Part shown: piece by piece, positions 1 to 7,816 of the stretch
How positions within the stretch are numbered: position 1 is the first letter of the stretch
How the letters are laid out: each line of letters opens with the position of its first letter
Assembly (NCBI GenBank): GCA_945862495.1
Contig: CAMAYM010000088.1
Location: 1 to 10,588, forward strand
Origin: Bordetella parapertussis
GTDB lineage: Bacteria > Pseudomonadota > Gammaproteobacteria > Burkholderiales > Burkholderiaceae_B
DNA: 10,588 bases
Direction of reading: 5' to 3'
The notes under the pieces: model-generated
What the model was told of the DNA's origin: nothing
The model's database searches: none
What the model saw: only the letters and a program-made list of their open reading frames with translations
Made by a program: the position numbers and the translations under genes

Positions 1-1494
1 GGCAACGATGGCTTGCGCAATAGGATGCTCGGAGTGCAGCTGCATCGCAGCCATCCAGCTCAGCACAGTCGCGCGATCATGATGTGGATCGATCACCACT
101 AAGTCAGTGAGGGTGGGTTTGCCTTGGGTGAGTGTTCCTGTTTTATCAAAAGCAATGACGGTGACGTCACGCAGGCGCTGTAAGGCGTCACCCTGACGAA
201 ACAGCACCCCCAGTTCTGCAGCGCGGCCAGTGCCCACCATGATGGATGTCGGCGTAGCTAGACCCATGGCACATGGGCACGCAATGATGAGCACGGCGAC
301 AGCGTTGACAAGCGCATAGCTCAAACTCGGGGATGGGCCGAAGGCGAGCCAAATCAAAAACGTCAATAGCGCGCACAGCATAATAGCGGGTACAAATCTA
401 GCCGTGACGCGGTCCACCACGGCTTGTATAGGCAGCTTTGCGCCTTGGGCATGTTCGACCATGCGGATAATGCTGGCCAGTACGGTTTCTGCACCCGTAT
501 GCGTCGTCCGATACGAAAAGCTTGTCGTCGTGTTGAGCGTACCTGCTGTGACGCGATCGCCAGAGTGTTTCGTCACTGGAATCGGCTCACCCGTAATCAT
601 TGATTCATCCAGATAGGGCTGTCCCTCGGTCACCACGCCATCGGTTGCCACCTTTTCTCCGGGGCGGACCAAAATCAAATCTCCGGGCTTCACCAATTCA
701 ATATGGACGTCGGTTGCAATGCCATGTTCTATGACACGTGCTTGTCTGGGTTGCAGACCCACCAGATGTTTAATGGTTGACCCCGTTTTTCCGCGTGCGC
801 GCATTTCAAGTACGCGTCCAAGCAAGATAAGCGTGACAATGACTGCAGCGGCCTCAAAGTAAACGTGGCGGGCACCTTCTGGTAGCCATTCTGGAAGAAA
901 AGTGGTCACCATGGAATATAGCCATGCACTTGAGGCCCCGAGCGCGACCAAAGAATTCATGTCGGGTCCAAGACGCCAAAGTGCTGGAAAGCCTTTAATA
1001 AAGAAACTCCTGCCTGGACCTGCCAGAATTAGCGTGGCAAGAAACGCTTGTAACCACCAACTTTTCTGCATACCGATAGATGCATGGATGAACTGATGAA
1101 TCACAGGGAAAATATGTGCACCCATCTCAAGGATAAAGACCGGTATGGTCAGAATCAACGCAGCGATAAACGAGCGATTGAGTTCGTTTGCCTCTTGCGT
1201 TTGCTCAGCGACGAGGCCATCTTCGGTTGATTTGGCACCATCAATATAGGAGGCTTCGTAACCGGCTTTTTCAGAGGCGATGACGAGCGCATCAATAATT
1301 AAGTGTGGATCATCGACGGATGGTGTAAAACTGAGGGATGCGCGATGTGTGGCCAAATTGACATTGGCTTGCGCTACGCCAGGCACTCCTTTAAGTGCTT
1401 TTTCAACCCGTAGGACACAGGATGCGCAAGTCATCCCTTTGATCGCAAGCTCGACCTGTAAGTCTGATGACTTGTGCGACGATTGCATCACCAT
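1..1494 (-). CDS. copA: Copper-exporting P1B-type ATPase CopA, N-terminal 498 residues (cut by left edge)
   Basis: Inner-membrane ATP-driven pump that exports Cu(I) from the cytoplasm. The reading frame is open from the start at 1494 to base 1. Visible in order: one N-terminal heavy-metal-associated domain with the metal site GMTCASC (C23, C26); a first group of membrane helices from about residue 109; the GPDMNSLVALG helix near 176-186; the YFEAAAVIVTLILLGRVLE helix near 212-230; the actuator-domain TGE loop (T301-E303); the transmembrane metal motif CPC (C406-P407-C408) followed by AMGLATPTSIM; the phosphorylation motif DKTGTLT (D450); and the nucleotide-domain HP motif (H490-P491). The ATP-hinge GDGxND motif and last two helices lie outside the window. 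CPC together with a CxxC domain points to Cu(I)/Ag(I) rather than Zn/Cd. An ATG at 1488 in the same frame is an equally possible start; upstream the frame closes at a TAA. The Shine-Dalgarno is weak (GACGAG). It is divergent from copZ. Confidence 0.95.
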   Translation of the reverse strand, partial: MVMQSSHKSSDLQVELAIKGMTCASCVLRVEKALKGVPGVAQANVNLATHRASLSFTPSVDDPHLIIDALVIASEKAGYEASYIDGAKSTEDGLVAEQTQEANELNRSFIAALILTIPVFILEMGAHIFPVIHQFIHASIGMQKSWWLQAFLATLILAGPGRSFFIKGFPALWRLGPDMNSLVALGASSAWLYSMVTTFLPEWLPEGARHVYFEAAAVIVTLILLGRVLEMRARGKTGSTIKHLVGLQPRQARVIEHGIATDVHIELVKPGDLILVRPGEKVATDGVVTEGQPYLDESMITGEPIPVTKHSGDRVTAGTLNTTTSFSYRTTHTGAETVLASIIRMVEHAQGAKLPIQAVVDRVTARFVPAIMLCALLTFLIWLAFGPSPSLSYALVNAVAVLIIACPCAMGLATPTSIMVGTGRAAELGVLFRQGDALQRLRDVTVIAFDKTGTLTQGKPTLTDLVVIDPHHDRATVLSWMAAMQLHSEHPIAQAIVA

Positions 1495-1545
1495 AGTTGG
1501 CTCGTCAAGCAATTTTGTTTCATTTCTAAATTAAGGAATTTCATC
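1495..1545. promoter_or_regulatory. Divergent copA/copZ intergenic region
   Basis: These 51 bases separate the start codons of the divergent copA and copZ, so promoters for both must lie here or reach into the neighbouring coding sequences. I see no convincing -35/-10 pair on either strand and no clear CueR-type dyad with the long 19-base spacer known from MerR-family copper promoters. A weak partial dyad, TTGGCTCGTCAA, sits at 1497-1508. The right end carries the copZ Shine-Dalgarno (AAGGA, 1533-1537), 8 bases before its ATG. Confidence 0.5.
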
Positions 1546-1755
1546 ATGACCTCATTCCAAGTTATAGATATGACATGTAATCACTGTGTGAAGTCCATTA
1601 CTACCAGTGTACACAGTGTCGCGCCCGAAGCGAGCGTTTTGTGTGATGTGGCTGCGCACACCGTAACCGTATCAGGCCAGCATGATGACAAGTTAGTTGA
1701 GAATGCGATCAAAGAGGCCGGATATACGCCTGTTCGACTGTCTGTGACGAAATAA
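1546..1755 (+). CDS. copZ: CopZ-like copper chaperone (single heavy-metal-associated domain)
   Basis: A 69-residue soluble protein made of a single HMA ferredoxin-like fold, expected to bind Cu(I) in the cytoplasm and pass it to CopA. The metal loop is MTCNHC with C11 and C14, and the chain ends with the typical EAGYTPV segment. No signal peptide is present, which argues against a periplasmic MerP. The start at 1546 is chosen because AAGGA lies 8 bases upstream and the fold begins at once (TSFQVIDMTC). The same frame extends upstream to an ATG at 1474, but that would add 24 residues with no family counterpart, read antisense through the copA start. It is divergent from copA and convergent with the SCO gene 4 bases away. 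Confidence 0.9.
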   Translation: MTSFQVIDMTCNHCVKSITTSVHSVAPEASVLCDVAAHTVTVSGQHDDKLVENAIKEAGYTPVRLSVTK

Positions 1756-1759
1756 GATC

Positions 1760-2407
1760 TTAGGATTTGCTAGTTGAGGTGAGATCAAGGAGCTGTTGCA
1801 AGTCCTGTGTCACCACATCAACTTTTTCTGTGTCGGGCGCTAGCAGTCTCGCTCGACCGTTTTTGTCAAAAATAAATACACCGCGGCTGTGTGTGACGTC
1901 GTAGATTTTGGCATCATCACCAGGCTTGGGTTTTTCAATTTGGTAAGCGACGCGATAACGTCGTGCGAGATCGGCAACTTGCTTTTCATTGCCTGTTAAG
2001 CCGATCGCATTTTTATTGAACGCATTGACATAGGCCTGCAACATATCGGGTGTGTCACGATGCGGATCAACACTGACAAAAATAATGCGTACATCCTTGG
2101 CCTGATCCCCAAGCTTTTCTAGCACTTCGGTCAGTTGTGCCATCGTGGTGGGGCAGACGTCTGGACAGCTTGCGTAACCAAAAAACATCAATACCGTTTT
2201 ATCTTTCAAATCTGCTTGCGTAATGACTTTGTTGCCCTCACCAAGCAAGGAGAATTTGAGGTCTGGCAAGTGACCCGACACATCGTAAAGCGACCATTTC
2301 TGCGTTGGATCGGAGCAAGCTGTCAAAAAAACAAGACATAGAGCCATCGCACTCGTGAGCGCGCGTTGTAAAAATATTCGAAAAGATAAGCTCAGCTTAC
2401 AAAACAT
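1760..2407 (-). CDS. SCO1/SenC family lipoprotein (copper insertion into cytochrome c oxidase)
   Basis: A 215-residue thioredoxin-fold protein anchored at the periplasmic face of the inner membrane. Family members bind copper and help build the CuA centre of cytochrome c oxidase, or act as thiol/copper redox proteins. The N-terminus has a basic start, a hydrophobic run (about 17-29) and the lipobox LTAC with C31 as the lipidated residue. The copper ligands are all present: C81 and C85 in CPDVCP, and H173 in DVTHS. The conserved VSVDP motif follows at 111-115. The start at 2407 has a modest AAAGG Shine-Dalgarno overlapping the upstream prlC stop, with 13 bases between the genes. An internal Met21 is possible but has no ribosome site. 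As last gene of the minus-strand run it adjoins copZ tail to tail, so two copper genes meet here although in opposite transcription units. Confidence 0.94.
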   Translation of the reverse strand: MFCKLSLSFRIFLQRALTSAMALCLVFLTACSDPTQKWSLYDVSGHLPDLKFSLLGEGNKVITQADLKDKTVLMFFGYASCPDVCPTTMAQLTEVLEKLGDQAKDVRIIFVSVDPHRDTPDMLQAYVNAFNKNAIGLTGNEKQVADLARRYRVAYQIEKPKPGDDAKIYDVTHSRGVFIFDKNGRARLLAPDTEKVDVVTQDLQQLLDLTSTSKS

Positions 2408-2420
2408 GATGTATGAGCCT

Positions 2421-4505
2421 TTAGTTTCGAATCGAGGTGGCTTCGTCTTGCATACCGCTATGTCTTAACAAAGCATCCATCTTAGGCGGACGCCCTCTAA
2501 AGGCATTGAAAGACTCCGCTGCGGGTCGAGTGCCGCCAACGGCGAGCACTTCGCGACGAAATTTCATCCCGGTGTCTGCATCAAGCGTACCAAGCGTCTC
2601 GGCGGCCTGATGTGCAGAGGTCGCGCTCCGTGCCGCGGCCTCTTCGAATGCTTCGAAGGCATCGGCGGATAGCACTTCGGCCCATTTGTAACTGTAATAG
2701 CCCGCACCATACCCACCCGCGAACAAGTGAGAAAAACTGTGAGGAAAGCGGTGCCAGCTAGGTGGACGCACGACAGCGACTTCTTCACGCACTTGATCAA
2801 GCTGCGTGAGGACCTCCGCAATCGAAAGCCCTTGACTGCGGTTGTGTACTTGAATGTCAAATAGAGAAAACTCAATCTGTCGTACGGTCTGCATACCGCT
2901 CTGGAAATTGCGTGCGGCTTTCATACGATCATAAAGATCTTTGGGCAAGGGCTCTTGCGTATCGATGTGCGCGGTTAAACGTTGCAACACCTGCCATTCC
3001 CAGCAAAAGTTTTCCATAAACTGAGAGGGAAGCTCAATGGCATCCCACTCGACCGCAGCAAAGGCAGAGACGCCCGGCTCATCGACTTCCGATAGGAGGG
3101 CGTGCAAAGCATGACCACTTTCGTGGAATAGTGTGATCACATCGTCATGCGTCAGCAACGCTGGGCGGTTTCCTTGAGGACGCGCAAAATTGCAGGTCAG
3201 ATAAATCACGGGTGTTTGTACGGTCGACAAACGTTTGCGACGGCTGCGTTCACTGTCGACCCAAGCGCCACCTTGCTTACCAGGGCGAGCGTAAAGATCC
3301 AATATCAAATAGCCAAGGACTTCACCAGACTGTTTTTGAACTGCCGCAGCACGCACATCTTCGTGCCAGCCGTTCAGTGTGTAAGGCGTCAACCTCACGT
3401 CAAACAAGGTCTCGATCACTTCAAACAAACCACTCAGCACGCGTGGTTCTGTAAAGTATTGTTTCACTTCATCTTCAGAATACGCGTAGCGCATTTCACG
3501 CAGACGTTCTGATGCGTATGGAATGTCCCATGGTTGCAGATCAGTGAGCCCAAGCTCAGTGTTGGCAAATTCTTTTAGCTCGGTTAAATCACGCTCTGCA
3601 AAAGGTTTTGCGCGTTTGGCCAACTGGCGCAAAAATATCATGACTTCTTCGTCACTATCGGCCATTCTTGTTTGTAGGCGCAGGTCCGCAAAGTGCTGAA
3701 AGCCAAGTAACTGAGACTCCTCGGCGCGCAAGGACAATGCTTCCTCAATAAGAGGCGAATTGTCGAGGCTGATGTCGCCCTGGTCTGAGGCACGGGTCGC
3801 ATATGCATGATAAATGGTGCGACGCAGCTCACGGTCATGCGCGTACTGTATGACAGGCAGATAGCAGGGCATTTTGAGGTTAAGTGTCCAGCGTTCTGCC
3901 GAAGCGTCTTTGAGTGAGGCCAAGGTATCTTCGGGAATACCGTCCAAGCGCTTGGCGTCCTCGATCACTAAAGACCACCGGTCAGTTGCATCCAGCACAT
4001 TTTCAGAAAATTTCTGTGAAACCTGTGATTGTCGATCCGAGTTGGTGGCGTAACGCGTTCTGGCTTCGCCCTGAAGCTCAACGCCACTGAGTTTAAAGTC
4101 ACGCAGAGCAAGCTCTATGACTCGACGTCTTGCGGGGGACAACTGTTCAAAGTCAGGCGCTTGCCGCAAGCGTTGATATTGTTGATAAAGCCCTTCGTGT
4201 AAACCCACCCAAGTCGAAAACTCGCTAATGGGACCCAGCATCTGGTTATAGACGTCCCGCAACTCAGGGGTGTTGACGACGGCGTTGAGATGTCCCGCTA
4301 TTGACCACGCACGCCACAGTGGCTCAGAGGCATCGTCAAGTGGAGTGACGATATCATCCCATGTCGGTGCCAGCTTAGGGTCCGCAGCAATGGTGATCGC
4401 AGCACGTGCTTTTGCAAGAAGTTGCTCAATGGCATCGCTGACGTGAATGGGAGTGATCGACGCATAGTCGACCAATGCATCCATTGGCACCAAAAGTGGG
4501 TTCAT
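2421..4505 (-). CDS. prlC: M3-family oligopeptidase A (zinc metallopeptidase)
   Basis: A 694-residue cytoplasmic zinc endopeptidase of the thimet oligopeptidase family. Family members degrade short peptides, including cleaved signal peptides. The zinc site is clear: HESGH at 461-465 (H461, E462, H465) within LFHESGHALHALL, with the third ligand expected at E491 in WDAIELPSQFMENF. The C-terminal region has the family-typical FAGGYGAGYYSYKWAEVL stretch (about 595-612) with its glycine/tyrosine-rich substrate loop, and the helical N-terminal half looks complete. Length matches the usual 680-700 residues. The start ATG at 4505 follows folD by 28 bases with only a poor Shine-Dalgarno (TAGGC), and no clear promoter is visible in the gap, so cotranscription with folD is likely. 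The stop lies 13 bases before the SCO start. Confidence 0.95.
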   Translation of the reverse strand: MNPLLVPMDALVDYASITPIHVSDAIEQLLAKARAAITIAADPKLAPTWDDIVTPLDDASEPLWRAWSIAGHLNAVVNTPELRDVYNQMLGPISEFSTWVGLHEGLYQQYQRLRQAPDFEQLSPARRRVIELALRDFKLSGVELQGEARTRYATNSDRQSQVSQKFSENVLDATDRWSLVIEDAKRLDGIPEDTLASLKDASAERWTLNLKMPCYLPVIQYAHDRELRRTIYHAYATRASDQGDISLDNSPLIEEALSLRAEESQLLGFQHFADLRLQTRMADSDEEVMIFLRQLAKRAKPFAERDLTELKEFANTELGLTDLQPWDIPYASERLREMRYAYSEDEVKQYFTEPRVLSGLFEVIETLFDVRLTPYTLNGWHEDVRAAAVQKQSGEVLGYLILDLYARPGKQGGAWVDSERSRRKRLSTVQTPVIYLTCNFARPQGNRPALLTHDDVITLFHESGHALHALLSEVDEPGVSAFAAVEWDAIELPSQFMENFCWEWQVLQRLTAHIDTQEPLPKDLYDRMKAARNFQSGMQTVRQIEFSLFDIQVHNRSQGLSIAEVLTQLDQVREEVAVVRPPSWHRFPHSFSHLFAGGYGAGYYSYKWAEVLSADAFEAFEEAAARSATSAHQAAETLGTLDADTGMKFRREVLAVGGTRPAAESFNAFRGRPPKMDALLRHSGMQDEATSIRN

Positions 4506-4533
4506 TTGTTTTGCCTAGTATTGTTAAGTACGG

Positions 4534-5382
4534 TTATTGCGTGCGTTCAGCGGCTTCGAGGGTATTGACGAGCAGCATTGCAATGGTCATGGGGCCCACA
4601 CCACCCGGTACGGGTGTGACGGCGCCAGCAACCATTTTGACGCTGTTAAAGTCGACATCTCCGCAGAGCTTGCCATCCGCAGCGCGGTTAATACCCACGT
4701 CGATCACAATCGCTCCTGGTTTGACCATACTGGCATCGACCATTTTAGGCTTGCCTGTGGCAACCACAAGAATATCCGCATGCCGAGTGTGCCAACCGAG
4801 ATCTTTGGTCTTTGAGTTACAGATCGTGACTGTAGCCCCCGCGCTTTGCAGGAGCATGGCCATGGGTTTGCCGACGATGTTGCTCGCCCCAACGACCACT
4901 GCAACAGCGCCTCTGAGCGAGACCTGTTCAGCCTCTAGCATTTTCATGACGCCGTAAGGCGTGCAGGGAATAAACAAGGGCTTACCTGTCATGAGCAATC
5001 CGGCATTACTCACGTGAAACCCGTCAACGTCCTTTTGTGCCGCGATCGTCTCAATGACCAGATGTGCATCGATGTGTGCAGGCAAGGGTAATTGAACCAA
5101 AATACCATGAATGGACGGGTCAGCATTTAACTCTCTGATGCGCGACAGCAAGGCCTCTTGGGTCATATCTGCGCCATACTGTTCCATCACGGAGTACAAG
5201 CCTGCTTTTTCACACGCGGCGACCTTGTTGCGCACATACACTTGTGAGGCAGAATCACTTCCGACCAAGATCACCGCCAAGCCTGGTTTGATGCCAACCG
5301 TAGTCAGTGCTGCTGTTCGTTGCGCTACGTTTTCGCGAATCGTTGCGGCGAGTTTGACGCCGTCAATGATACGTGCTGTCAT
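4534..5382 (-). CDS. folD: Bifunctional methylenetetrahydrofolate dehydrogenase/cyclohydrolase FolD
   Basis: A 282-residue cytoplasmic enzyme that oxidises 5,10-methylene-THF with NADP+ and hydrolyses the methenyl product to 10-formyl-THF, supplying one-carbon units for purines and fMet-tRNA. Visible motifs: the YVRNK segment with the catalytic lysine at K53; HGILVQLPLP (about 95-104); DVDGFH (about 119-124); the nucleotide-binding GASNIVGKP; and the C-terminal signature TPVPGGVGPMT. Length agrees with the family (about 280-290). Its ATG (5382-5380) overlaps the TGA of the response regulator in an ATGA junction and no good Shine-Dalgarno precedes it, so translational coupling to the regulator is likely. 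All key residues are present and I see no damage. Confidence 0.97.
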   Translation of the reverse strand: MTARIIDGVKLAATIRENVAQRTAALTTVGIKPGLAVILVGSDSASQVYVRNKVAACEKAGLYSVMEQYGADMTQEALLSRIRELNADPSIHGILVQLPLPAHIDAHLVIETIAAQKDVDGFHVSNAGLLMTGKPLFIPCTPYGVMKMLEAEQVSLRGAVAVVVGASNIVGKPMAMLLQSAGATVTICNSKTKDLGWHTRHADILVVATGKPKMVDASMVKPGAIVIDVGINRAADGKLCGDVDFNSVKMVAGAVTPVPGGVGPMTIAMLLVNTLEAAERTQ

Positions 5383-6005
5383 ACCGAAATCTCAGGTTTT
5401 GATAACGCAACTTTCATTAAGTCTGCAACGGTTGTGACCTGAAGTTTTTCCATAATATTTGCACGATGCGCCTCAACCGTTTTAATGCTGATACCAAGAT
5501 CGTCAGCGATCTGTTTGTTGAGTCGACCCGCAACAATACGTTCGAGTACTTGTTGCTCTCGGGCCGTCAGCCGCGCGAGCATTGCATCATGCGCTTTTTG
5601 TGCTTGTGCCTGAGAAAGTCTCTCGTTGGCTTGCTCAAACATACGACCGACGATTTCGCGAAGATCCGTTTCATCAAAGGGTTTTTCTAGAAAATCAATT
5701 GCACCTTTTTTGATCGTGGAGACTGCCATCGGAACATCGCCGTGACCAGTAATAAAAACGATTGGCATGGTCGATTTGCGCGCGAGGAGTTGTTCTTGGA
5801 GCTCAAGGCCGCTCATGCCTGGCATCCGCACATCCACAATCAGCACACCAAGACGCTTGTCGTCATACTCAGCCAGAAAACTTTCTCCGCTCGGAAACGT
5901 CCGAACACGGTAGTTATTGGCTTCGAGCAGCCATCGTAAGGAGTCCCTGACGGCCTCGTCATCATCAACGATGTAGACGGTGCTCGCAGTTTGGGGTGTG
6001 TTCAT
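5379..6005 (-). CDS. FixJ/LuxR-type response regulator (receiver + HTH)
   Basis: A 208-residue DNA-binding response regulator. The receiver domain (about 8-122) has the acidic pocket D14/D15, the phosphoacceptor D58 in LIVDVRMPGMSG, T86 in FITGHGD and K108 in LEKPF. A helical linker rich in Gln/Ala (about 124-142) leads to a LuxR/NarL-type helix-turn-helix (about 143-205) with LTAREQQVL and GISIKTVEAHRANIMEKL. The receiver motifs and HTH class are those of the FixJ/TtrR group. The start at 6005 overlaps the kinase TGA (ATGA) and has a good Shine-Dalgarno, GAGGAG, about 9 bases upstream. It is the expected cognate partner of the adjacent kinase. Its target genes are unknown; adjacent candidates are the aceE/kinase control region. 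I cannot tell its physiological signal from sequence. Confidence 0.95.
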   Translation of the reverse strand: MNTPQTASTVYIVDDDEAVRDSLRWLLEANNYRVRTFPSGESFLAEYDDKRLGVLIVDVRMPGMSGLELQEQLLARKSTMPIVFITGHGDVPMAVSTIKKGAIDFLEKPFDETDLREIVGRMFEQANERLSQAQAQKAHDAMLARLTAREQQVLERIVAGRLNKQIADDLGISIKTVEAHRANIMEKLQVTTVADLMKVALSKPEISV

Positions 6006-7756
6006 GTGTGTAACTCCTCGGACTGAAGGTGCTGTTGCGCCTCAAGGCTTGATGCGCAAGGTAGTGTAAAACGAAAAGTTGTCCCGATTTCGGGATTGCT
6101 CACCGCCCAAAGGCGACCATGATGAGACTCAATGATAGTGCGACAAATGTTCAGGCCCATCCCTAGACCTTCGGATTTGGTGCTAAAGAAGGGCTCGAAC
6201 AGTCGCTCGGGATCCGAAAGGCCGTGACCACGATCCGTCACCGCGACTTCGATTTGTTGATCATGTAGCGTCACCGCCACGGACAGTGTTTCTACCGCAC
6301 TATGCTCCATGGACTCCAGACCGTTTTTTAACAAGTTCAACAATACTTGCTCGATCAGGATGGGGTCTGCGAAGACATCGGGCAAGTTTTCAGGCACATT
6401 CTGACTAATCGCGACCTGACGTTTGCGTGAGTGAATTTCTGCGAGACTGATGGCGTTGTCGACAACAGTTTGAATCTGAATGGCTTGGCGGCGAGGTTCG
6501 CTCCGTTTTACAAAGTCCCGGATCCGACTGATGATCTTTCCTGCGCGCTGGGCCTGCGCCGCAGCTTTTTCAAGCGCAGGTAAAAGCGTGTCCATATTTG
6601 GATTGCCCGCCTTAACCATTGCCACAGCACCCATGCTGTAATTTGCAATTGCGGTCAGGGGCTGATTGAGCTCATGCGCAAGTGACGAAGCCATTTCTCC
6701 CATCGTTGTCAGACGACTCGTAAGCTGAATTTTTTCTTGCTGGATTCTGGAGGTTTCTTCGTGCTGACGACGTTCGGTAATGTCGCGCGCTACCTGCAAT
6801 CTGACGCGACGCCCATCGGTCCACGCCAACATGCGATGCTGAACTTCAAACCATCTTTGAACGGAGGCTGAAAAAATCTCGACGGATTCATCTGTATAAC
6901 GTCCACGTCGACCCGCCAGCAATTCATCGTGCCCATTCGTCTGGGCACCAAAGAGTCGTCGGTAGGTTCGATTGGCAAACAACAACTCAAGGCCGTCGTT
7001 TGTGTCAGCGGTCACAGAAATCGCATCATCAAGACCTTCTAGAACCGTCATAAAGCGCTCGTGTGCAGCGGTGAGTGCCTCTCTAATTCGCTTAGGCTCT
7101 GTGATGTCGGTCATGGAGGTCATCCATCCGATTTGATTGCCTTGAGGATCTAATAGAGGTGATACGTACATGCGTGCGTTAAAGCGTGAGCCGTCACGGC
7201 GTTGCGCTTCAAGCTCTAGGCCGCTGCTCGGAGCCTTACCACTCAGAACGCTCTCCAGTGTTTGCATGTGCGTGTCATGCATGCCGGAGACCCAGTAAGG
7301 AAAGGGCGGCATTCTCCCAATGAGATCCGCCTCGTTCCAGCCAATCATCCGGCAGAAGGCGGGATTCACGTAGGCGATGCGACCCTCTAGATCCAGCACG
7401 CGCATACCCGTCGACATGGAGTTTTCCATGGCCCGCCTAAAACCCGTCTCAGCGATGAGGGCGGCTTCAGCTTCTGAACGGTATCGTGTGTAACGCCACA
7501 AGATGAGCAAGGCGATCACGATCACAACAGAAAGCGCCATCACGACCCAAATCAAACGGTGTTGACGCATTTCCTGATCGATCGTAATAAACATCACGCT
7601 GCCATCTTGAATGCGCTGTAACCAAAAGAACGCACCCATCACACACGCATAAAGAATCAGGATCAGCATAGGCGTGAGCCAATACCAGCGACGCCTTCGA
7701 AGGCGTGCCTGGTCTATAAACGGCTTGGCGATCACTGACTTTGGGGGAGTGGACAT
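6002..7756 (-). CDS. Membrane PAS-PAS sensor histidine kinase (FixL/DctB-like kinase core)
   Basis: A 584-residue inner-membrane sensor kinase. Layout: basic N-terminus; TM1 about 24-46; a very short external loop (about 47-67); TM2 about 68-90; PAS1 about 103-221, ending in a PAC motif RRDGSRF...MTSMTDITE; PAS2 about 233-328, ending VARDITERR; a dimerisation/phosphoacceptor helix with H361 in SSLAHELNQPLTAI; and an ATPase domain with N-box N478 (LLNLLKNGLESM), G1 DRGHG (508-512), F-box LFEPFFSTKSEG and G2 GLGMGL (531-536). All kinase motifs are intact. With almost no periplasmic domain, sensing most likely happens in the cytoplasmic PAS domains or the membrane. The start at 7756 has no clear Shine-Dalgarno, but the next Met lies inside TM1, so no better start exists. 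It is the first gene of the minus-strand run, overlaps the regulator by 4 bases and is divergent from aceE. Confidence 0.95.
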   Translation of the reverse strand: MSTPPKSVIAKPFIDQARLRRRRWYWLTPMLILILYACVMGAFFWLQRIQDGSVMFITIDQEMRQHRLIWVVMALSVVIVIALLILWRYTRYRSEAEAALIAETGFRRAMENSMSTGMRVLDLEGRIAYVNPAFCRMIGWNEADLIGRMPPFPYWVSGMHDTHMQTLESVLSGKAPSSGLELEAQRRDGSRFNARMYVSPLLDPQGNQIGWMTSMTDITEPKRIREALTAAHERFMTVLEGLDDAISVTADTNDGLELLFANRTYRRLFGAQTNGHDELLAGRRGRYTDESVEIFSASVQRWFEVQHRMLAWTDGRRVRLQVARDITERRQHEETSRIQQEKIQLTSRLTTMGEMASSLAHELNQPLTAIANYSMGAVAMVKAGNPNMDTLLPALEKAAAQAQRAGKIISRIRDFVKRSEPRRQAIQIQTVVDNAISLAEIHSRKRQVAISQNVPENLPDVFADPILIEQVLLNLLKNGLESMEHSAVETLSVAVTLHDQQIEVAVTDRGHGLSDPERLFEPFFSTKSEGLGMGLNICRTIIESHHGRLWAVSNPEIGTTFRFTLPCASSLEAQQHLQSEELHT

Positions 7757-7816
7757 ATTTCATGCAAATGGACAGTTATTGCATTTTAGTCAGGTTATGC
7801 CTTAAAAATCGCCCAG

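Noticed and set aside
1474..1545. Upstream extension of copZ to an ATG at 1474
   Set aside because: It would read antisense through the copA start and add 24 unrelated residues; the ATG at 1546 has a good ribosome site and begins the fold.
1535..1558. GGAAT...ATTCC dyad around the copZ start as a copper operator or RNA hairpin
   Set aside because: Arms of only 5 bases with a 14-base centre that includes the start codon; no resemblance to a MerR-type promoter spacing.
1753..1795. Bidirectional terminator between copZ and the SCO gene
   Set aside because: I looked for a G/C-rich hairpin with a T-run across the 4-base gap and flanking bases and found only short, weak pairing.
3147..3512. 121-codon plus-strand open frame within prlC
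   Set aside because: It is antisense to the catalytic region of the M3 peptidase and shows no recognisable domain.
4475..4957. 160-codon plus-strand open frame over the folD 3' end
   Set aside because: It is antisense to folD, which has a complete set of family motifs; the translation is low-complexity and matches no family I recognise.
7757..7780. Shine-Dalgarno for the kinase gene
   Set aside because: The minus-strand sequence before the ATG (CATGAAAT) has no purine-rich site at useful spacing; I report it as absent rather than force a match.
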